Of a stretch of DNA of 35,980 nucleotides, positions 31,703 to 35,980 are shown one piece after another. The position numbers and the translations under genes were made by a program. Under the pieces are notes generated by a model, which was not told the DNA's origin, searched no databases, and was given only the letters and a program-made list of their open reading frames with translations. Origin of the DNA: Dehalococcoidales bacterium (GTDB lineage Bacteria; Chloroflexota; Dehalococcoidia; Dehalococcoidales; JAFGLR01); NCBI GenBank assembly GCA_016927955.1, contig JAFGLR010000051.1:1-35980 (forward strand), given 5' to 3'. How positions within the stretch are numbered: position 1 is the first letter of the stretch; each line of letters opens with the position of its first letter.

Positions 31703-32191
31703 CTATTTTAGGTCTTCAATTAACGCCACGGCATAGGCAGCTATACCTTCACCGCGTCCAATAGCTCCAAGGCCGTTATTCGTACTGGCTTTGAGGCTAA
31801 TCTGTTCAAGGGTAATACCCAGTGTCTTGCTGAGTAACTGCCGTATCGCTTCGATATGGTCTTTGAGTTTCGGCTCTTCCGTGACTATAGTGGCATCGAT
31901 GTTGCCGATTTGCCAGCTATGCTTAGCGAGCATGTCTTTTACTTTATCCAGCATAATAAGGCTCGAAATATCTTTATATTGCGGGTCGCCGGCGGGGAAA
32001 TGACGGCCGATGTCCCCGAGGGCGGCTGCCCCGAGCAGGGCTTCTATAATAGCGTGGGTGAGCACATCGGCGTCACTCCACCCTTCCAGCCCTCTGGCGA
32101 AGGGCAGCGTAATGCCGCCCAGCACCAGCAGCCGGTCGGGGACCAGTGGGTGTGTATCATAGCCGATGCCTACTCGAATCTTATTGACCAT
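31703..32191 (-). CDS. ispF: 2-C-methyl-D-erythritol 2,4-cyclodiphosphate synthase
   Basis: Forms the cyclic diphosphate in the MEP isoprenoid pathway. The metal site DxH is at GYDTHPL (9-15), followed by GWSDADVLTHAIIEALLGAA and GDIGRHFPAGDPQYKDISS, with VTEEPKLKDHI and the C-terminal NNGLGAIGRGEGIAAYAVAL. The length of 162 residues is normal. It overlaps ispD by 11 bases, as often seen for these partners. Confidence 0.97.
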   Translation of the reverse strand: MVNKIRVGIGYDTHPLVPDRLLVLGGITLPFARGLEGWSDADVLTHAIIEALLGAAALGDIGRHFPAGDPQYKDISSLIMLDKVKDMLAKHSWQIGNIDATIVTEEPKLKDHIEAIRQLLSKTLGITLEQISLKASTNNGLGAIGRGEGIAAYAVALIEDLK

Positions 32192-32864
32192 TCTTTTTCA
32201 ATATTGATTCTGCCAGAATTAAATCATCCGGCGTCGTAATCTTGATGTTATCGGTGGCACCAGGGGAGATGACAACCTTGTATTTTATTTGCTCGACTAG
32301 TGAGGCATCGTCCGTTGCGTCCGAGGAAACTTTGCTGTGAGCTTCGGTTATAATGTCATAGCGGAATACCTGCGGTGTTTGGGCTGCCCATAACACGTGC
32401 CGCGGTACGGTCTGCTTTACTTTGTTATTCCTTACTATTTTCACCGTGTCGGTTATGGGAACCGCCGCGATAGCCGTGCCGGTTTCACGAGCCGCCTCCA
32501 GACAGCGTTCGATTAAATCGGTCGTAACCAAGGGCCGGGCACCGTCATGGATAACCACCCACTGACATTCGCTCAACTTTGCCAGACCGGCTGCCACGGA
32601 ATCCTGCCGGCGTTTGCCGCCCGTACACAGGGTGATTTTCTTAGCGGCGGCCAGTTCTTTTTTTAGCAGACGTCCCTTTTTCAGGTTCATTTTATTCAGG
32701 ACGATAACGATGTGGTCGATAGCATTGCAATTCGCAAATACCTCTATAGTGCGGGCCAAGACAGGTTTGCCGTCAATTAAAGCCCACATTTTATCAATAC
32801 CGCCCATACGCTTACTTTCGCCGGCGGCTACGATAATCGCACCTGCTTTCTGACGTGTGCTCAT
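32181..32864 (-). CDS. ispD: 2-C-methyl-D-erythritol 4-phosphate cytidylyltransferase
   Basis: Transfers CMP to methylerythritol phosphate in the MEP pathway. The nucleotide-binding start IIVAAGESKRMGGIDKMWAL (9-28), the CTP-binding stretch GGKRRQDSVAAGL, the VVIHDGARPLV motif (about 101-111) and ATDDASLVEQIK are all present. The length of 227 residues is normal. It is the first gene of the ispD-ispF-cysS operon, with a promoter about 35 bases upstream. There is no clear Shine-Dalgarno site before the ATG, so the message may have a very short or weakly binding leader. Confidence 0.97.
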   Translation of the reverse strand: MSTRQKAGAIIVAAGESKRMGGIDKMWALIDGKPVLARTIEVFANCNAIDHIVIVLNKMNLKKGRLLKKELAAAKKITLCTGGKRRQDSVAAGLAKLSECQWVVIHDGARPLVTTDLIERCLEAARETGTAIAAVPITDTVKIVRNNKVKQTVPRHVLWAAQTPQVFRYDIITEAHSKVSSDATDDASLVEQIKYKVVISPGATDNIKITTPDDLILAESILKKNGQ

Positions 32865-32897
32865 GATTATATCGTAGCTTAATGACGGTTATTTCGC

Positions 32898-32926
32898 AAT
32901 ATATAAATACGGCTTCCATCTGTCAG
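32898..32926 (-). promoter_or_regulatory. Promoter of the ispD-ispF-cysS operon
   Basis: On the minus strand CTGACA (32921-32926), a 17-base spacer and TATATT (32898-32903). The -35 box overlaps the heptad tract E. The start would be about 27 bases before the ispD ATG. Confidence 0.6.
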
Positions 32927-32947
32927 CCGTCAGTTATCAGTGGTGAG
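32920..32947 (+). repeat. Heptad repeat tract E
   Basis: Units CTGTCAG, CCGTCAG, TTATCAG, TGGTGAG, consensus ending TCAG. The tract lies in the gap between ispD and pfkA and overlaps the -35 box of the proposed ispD promoter. Confidence 0.55.
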
Positions 32948-33106
32948 TTTCGCTTCGCGGCACTTACTCCACATTACTATCGTTTAAGGTTGCTTTGCCT
33001 CACGATTTCACGGGGATAGTGTCGTGATAACAAGAATGATAAGAACCACCGTAAGAGTCACGGCTACGAAATTGTTACTGGTTTCCGCTCAGGTTGGAAA
33101 TGAGGA

Positions 33107-33128
33107 AACTAGTAATTTGTAATTTTGT
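33107..33128 (+). repeat. Heptad repeat tract F (decayed)
   Basis: Units AACTAGT, AATTTGT, then AATTTTGT (one extra base). It lies 10 bases from the pfkA stop and is a weaker example of the same class. Confidence 0.45.
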
Positions 33129-33137
33129 ATTAGCGGC

Positions 33138-34109
33138 TTATTTATTCAGAGCCTTCGCCAGTTTCAATAGCTTTAAGTCTAATTTCTTTTTATGGGAGAC
33201 AACATTTTCCAGCGGCAGGGTGCTTATTTCACCTTTATACAGGCCGACCAGGACCCCCTCTTTTTTCTGGGTAAGGGCATCGGTTGCCGCCGCACCCATG
33301 CGTGTCCCTAATAAGCGGTCAAAAGCCCCCGGAGCACCACCGCGCTGCACGTGCCCGATAATCGTCATCCGTAAATCAAAGCCAAGCCGTTCTTGGTGTT
33401 TCTTGAAATATGCGCTAAGCTTTTCTGCATTGTATTTCGCCCCCTCCGCCACGACGATTATCGCATGCTGCTTGCCTTTCTGGTAATCCGCCCGGAGCCG
33501 CTGGGCGATTTCTTCGGGGTCAGTGTCTACTTCAGGGAGTACCACGTATTCCGCCCCGCCGGCAATACCAGACATCATAGCTAGGTAACCGCAGTTCCGC
33601 CCCATCACTTCGACCAGGAAGGCACGCTGGTGGGAAGAGGCCGTCACCTTGAGCCTATCGATAGCTTCCAGTGCTATATTCAGGGCGGTATCGACGCCGA
33701 GCGTAATATCCGGACCGTACAGGTCGTTATCGATGGTGGAGGCAATACCGACGATAGGGAAACCCCGCTTCGAAAGAGAGAAAGCACCCTGCTGCGAACC
33801 GTTACCGCCGATGACGATGAGTGCCTCTATATCATGACGCTTTAAATTCCGGATAGCTTTTAGCTGGCCTTCCTCCGTCTCAAATTCCGGTGAGCGGCTG
33901 CTGCCTAGTATCGTCCCGCCCCGCTGAATTACGCCGCCGACATCGCGGGCACCGAGAGGAATAATGTTATCGTTGAGCAGGCCGTGGTAACCGTTATTAA
34001 CGCCACATACTTGCCAGCCTTTGTCGATGCCCGTTCGCACGACGGCCCGGATGGCCGCATTCATACCGGGGGCATCGCCGCCGCTGGTGAGTACTGCTAT
34101 CTGTTTCAT
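33138..34109 (-). CDS. pfkA: 6-phosphofructokinase (ATP type)
   Basis: Phosphorylates fructose 6-phosphate in glycolysis. The N-terminal ATP site GGDAPGMNAAIR (10-21) and the catalytic TIDND (125-129, Asp127) are intact, as are GVDTALNIALEAIDRLK, EVMGRNCGYLAMMSGI and the C-terminal HVQRGGAPGAFDR. Gly at position 104 indicates ATP and not pyrophosphate use. Position 103 is Asn (GGNGS), where the E. coli enzyme has the magnesium-linked Asp103 (GGDGS); GGNGS variants are known in other bacteria. The length of 323 residues is normal. A GGAGGTG site and a good promoter are upstream. Confidence 0.95.
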   Translation of the reverse strand: MKQIAVLTSGGDAPGMNAAIRAVVRTGIDKGWQVCGVNNGYHGLLNDNIIPLGARDVGGVIQRGGTILGSSRSPEFETEEGQLKAIRNLKRHDIEALIVIGGNGSQQGAFSLSKRGFPIVGIASTIDNDLYGPDITLGVDTALNIALEAIDRLKVTASSHQRAFLVEVMGRNCGYLAMMSGIAGGAEYVVLPEVDTDPEEIAQRLRADYQKGKQHAIIVVAEGAKYNAEKLSAYFKKHQERLGFDLRMTIIGHVQRGGAPGAFDRLLGTRMGAAATDALTQKKEGVLVGLYKGEISTLPLENVVSHKKKLDLKLLKLAKALNK

Positions 34110-34158
34110 AAGTATTCACCTCCATATCCGGTAAGGTTAAGATTATTTACCTGAATGT

Positions 34159-34188
34159 AGAATATTTCAAACCAGGTATATATGTCAA
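34159..34188 (-). promoter_or_regulatory. Promoter of pfkA
   Basis: On the minus strand a perfect TTGACA (34183-34188), an 18-base spacer and TATTCT (34159-34164). The start would be about 42 bases before the ATG. Confidence 0.65.
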
Positions 34189-34206
34189 TGGGATTACGGA
34201 TTAAGT

Positions 34207-34249
34207 AATCAGTAATTTGCAGTTAGTAGTTTGTATTGTTGTAATTGTA
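34207..34249 (+). repeat. Heptad repeat tract G
   Basis: Units AATCAGT, AATTTGC, AGTTAGT, AGTTTGT, ATTGTTGT (8 bases) and AATTGTA. Most keep T or GT at the unit end. The tract lies in the gap between pepA and pfkA, upstream of the pfkA promoter. Confidence 0.55.
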
Positions 34250-34303
34250 AAAAGGTAAAAACAGGCCGGCGGAATAGATATAGGGACGCTTTTAAACCCG
34301 CTC

Positions 34304-35815
34304 TTACTTTCCCGTTTTCTTAACCAGCGACAGGATAAAGCTGATGAGGGTACGGGTCGGTATACCGGTGGCCCCTCGGAGGAAATAGCCACGGTCTTTT
34401 TCTAGGGTACTGGTACCGGCTATATCGAGGTGAGCCCACGGTGTTTCCCCGACGAATTCGCCGAGGAATTTAGCGGCAGTGATGGCCCCGCCCCAGCGGC
34501 CGCCAGTGTTCTTAATATCAGCAACATCGCTTTTATTCAACTCTTTATAAACGTCAAACATCGGCATCTGCCACATTGGTTCTCCAGTATTGTTACCGGC
34601 GGCGACGATTTTATCGGCCAGCTTCTGGTTGTTCGTGAAGACGCCGGTGCAGACATCACCCAGAGCGATATGACAGGCCCCGGTAAGGGTGGCAACGTCG
34701 ATAATGTATTTCACGTCAAAGGTCTTGGTATAGGCCAGGGCGTCAGCGAGAATGAGGCGGCCTTCGGCATCGGTGGAGATAATTTCGATGGTTTTGCCGT
34801 TCATAGAAGTGAGAATGTCACCCGGTTTAAAGGCACTCCCGCTGGGCATGTTTTCCGTAGCCGGAATTACAGCGATAACATTGATTTCTTCCTTGAGTCG
34901 GGCAATGGCGCTGATAGCAGACATGACCGAGGCCCCACCGGCCATATCTCCCTTCATTTCCCCCATGCCGTCGGAAGGCTTGATAGAAATGCCGCCGGAA
35001 TCGAAAGTGATGCCTTTCCCGACCAGGGCTACGTCGATTTTCTCCGATTCTTTGCCGTGATACCGCAGGGTGATAAATTTAGGCGGCCGGTCGCTGCCCT
35101 GGCTGACGCCGAGCAGAGCACCCATTTTCAATTCCTGCATCTGCTCACGTTCTAGTATGTTAATCTTGAGTCCGTAGGCCTCAGCTAGATTTTTCGCCGT
35201 GGCGGCCATGCTGGACGGTGTCATATAGTTTGAAGGTTCGTTGACCATATCGCGCGTTAAAATACAGGCTTCAGCAGTTATTTCCCCTTTATGGATACCT
35301 GCCTTTAGTCCGTCCAGTTTAGCCTCATTTGCTTCGATAATCGTAAGTTGCTTGACCTCTTCATAATCGGGGTCGCCGGTCATATGTTTACGGTAGGAAT
35401 ATAGGCCTAGGATAGCCCCTTCGGCAATTGCCCAGGCCGATTGTTCAGAGGAAATACCGGCGATATCCATACCAAGAGCAGCGGTAGCGATGTCTAAGGC
35501 TCCTTGTTTGCGTAACTGGCGTAATACAGCGGCGGTGGCAGTGCGGACTTTTTCCGGTGTTAAATTATTACGTTTGCCCAGTCCGACGATAGCGACACGG
35601 CTAGCCGGCAGCTTATTTAAAGTACGGATGATGTTTACTTCATTAACCTTTCCCTTGATTTCCTTTTGAGTAATGAGTTCGGTAATAACTCCATTTAATG
35701 CTTTGTCTATGCCGGATATTGTGGCGGTCAGGTTTTCCATGCCCTCGAAGTAGCCGATGATAATAGCATCTACCTGTATTTTGCTGAGTTTACCGCTGAT
35801 AGCTTTAATTTCCAA
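34304..35815 (-). CDS. pepA: Leucyl aminopeptidase (M17)
   Basis: Two-metal cytosolic exopeptidase that removes N-terminal residues; hexameric in relatives. The metal-binding loops GKGITFDSGGISIKP (about residues 265-279), DMAGGASVMSAISAIA and STDAEGRLILADALAY (family form NTDAEGRL) are intact, as is WGGAITAAKFLGEF with HLDIAGT. The N-terminal M17 domain covers about 1-160. The length of 503 residues is normal. The start is TTG with GAGAGGAG eight bases upstream. A candidate promoter lies at 35851-35879. Confidence 0.95.
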   Translation of the reverse strand: MEIKAISGKLSKIQVDAIIIGYFEGMENLTATISGIDKALNGVITELITQKEIKGKVNEVNIIRTLNKLPASRVAIVGLGKRNNLTPEKVRTATAAVLRQLRKQGALDIATAALGMDIAGISSEQSAWAIAEGAILGLYSYRKHMTGDPDYEEVKQLTIIEANEAKLDGLKAGIHKGEITAEACILTRDMVNEPSNYMTPSSMAATAKNLAEAYGLKINILEREQMQELKMGALLGVSQGSDRPPKFITLRYHGKESEKIDVALVGKGITFDSGGISIKPSDGMGEMKGDMAGGASVMSAISAIARLKEEINVIAVIPATENMPSGSAFKPGDILTSMNGKTIEIISTDAEGRLILADALAYTKTFDVKYIIDVATLTGACHIALGDVCTGVFTNNQKLADKIVAAGNNTGEPMWQMPMFDVYKELNKSDVADIKNTGGRWGGAITAAKFLGEFVGETPWAHLDIAGTSTLEKDRGYFLRGATGIPTRTLISFILSLVKKTGK

Positions 35816-35850
35816 TCCGGACTCCTCTCGTGTATAAACTAAGTGAATCT

Positions 35851-35879
35851 ATTTTACATCGCAAAACAATCGTAAGCAA
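35851..35879 (-). promoter_or_regulatory. Candidate promoter of pepA
   Basis: On the minus strand TTGCTT (35874-35879), a 17-base spacer and TAAAAT (35851-35856), about 36 bases before the TTG start. Confidence 0.5.
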
Positions 35880-35914
35880 TAGGAGAAAAATATCTTGTTA
35901 TTGTTCTATGATTT

Positions 35915-35980
35915 TGTCACCGTTTAAGTGTTCTGTGAAAATGTCACCATATGAATGTGACGTTGAACGATAAAGAACAA
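35915..35980 (+). mobile_element. Probable left end of an insertion sequence (runs out of the window)
   Basis: The heptamer TGTCACC occurs at 35915-35921 and 35942-35948, 27 bases apart, the spaced terminal repeats seen at the ends of several IS families. TTCTGTGAAAATGTCACC is the second copy with its flank. An open frame starts just after it at 35951 (next entry). The other end and the transposase are beyond the window, so the family is not fixed. Confidence 0.45.
35951..35980 (+). CDS. Partial start of a probable transposase (truncated by the window edge)
   Basis: From ATG 35951 the visible codons give MNVTLNDKEQ and stay open to the end. Transposases of the ISNCY/IS481-like type often begin in just this way (xVTLxxKEQ before a helix-turn-helix), and the spaced TGTCACC repeats lie directly upstream. 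Only ten residues can be read, so this is a resemblance from memory and not a firm assignment. Confidence 0.4.
   Translation, partial: MNVTLNDKEQ

Noticed and set aside
32865-33137. Possible small gene or RNA between ispD and pfkA
   Set aside because: No convincing open frame, ribosome binding site or stable stem was seen; the region holds only the ispD promoter and two heptad tracts.
1-35980. CRISPR array, rRNA genes, phage module or replication origin
   Set aside because: No spaced identical repeats of CRISPR type, no rRNA sequence, no phage structural or integrase genes and no DnaA-box cluster were noticed.

Overview
This 36 kb window is bacterial chromosome of roughly mid-40s percent GC, read by eye. 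It carries housekeeping operons with a small accessory-looking centre. The order tRNA-Thr, tuf, rpmG, secE, nusG, rplK, rplA, rplJ, rplL with no rpoB after rplL, together with menaquinone-type genes, a corrinoid/URO-D type protein, a B12-binding radical SAM protein and no outer-membrane genes, best fits Chloroflexota, class Dehalococcoidia. This is an inference from gene content and order, not from a database search.

Layout. 1-4751: translation operon (tRNA-Thr, EF-Tu, L33, SecE, NusG, L11, L1, an L10 leader with an attenuator hairpin, L10, L7/L12, final hairpin). 4802-8714: a small membrane protein facing radA and a NatA/NatB-like ABC exporter. 8715-10552: a tandem palindromic site, an AT-rich orphan membrane protein and a patatin-type lipase. 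10566-12686: a self-regulating TetR-ABC exporter operon with a perfect 30-bp operator on its promoter. 12867-15607: a probable four-gene operon: a heliorhodopsin, a peroxiredoxin-like protein whose active-site cysteine codon is UGA (a probable selenoprotein with a SECIS-like hairpin), a DegV protein and a five-helix membrane protein. 15649-20727: a flavin split-barrel protein, then gatB, secG, a DUF62 SAM hydrolase, a UbiA prenyltransferase and a site-2-protease-like protein without its zinc motif. 20731-26884: a secreted alpha/beta hydrolase, menG/ubiE, a B12 radical SAM protein, an MFS transporter and a GGCT-fold protein without its catalytic Glu. 27187-35815 (minus strand): a URO-D family protein, a GT39-like membrane glycosyltransferase, cysS-ispF-ispD, pfkA and pepA. 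The last 70 bases look like the left end of an insertion sequence whose transposase runs out of the window.

The most interesting part is 12687-15607. Heliorhodopsin (retinal lysine and counter-ion glutamate both present) sits 88 bp upstream of a peroxiredoxin-like gene interrupted by a single in-frame TGA exactly at the peroxidatic cysteine position. The rest of that protein has no cysteine, and a 7-bp hairpin follows the TGA at a distance suitable for a bacterial SECIS. This suggests a light-sensor or photoprotection unit linked to selenium-dependent peroxide chemistry. A second whole-window pattern is a set of at least seven intergenic tracts with strict 7-bp periodicity but a different unit in each.

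Evidence level: family calls come from motifs read in the sequence. Promoters and hairpins were found by eye. Nothing was searched or folded computationally.
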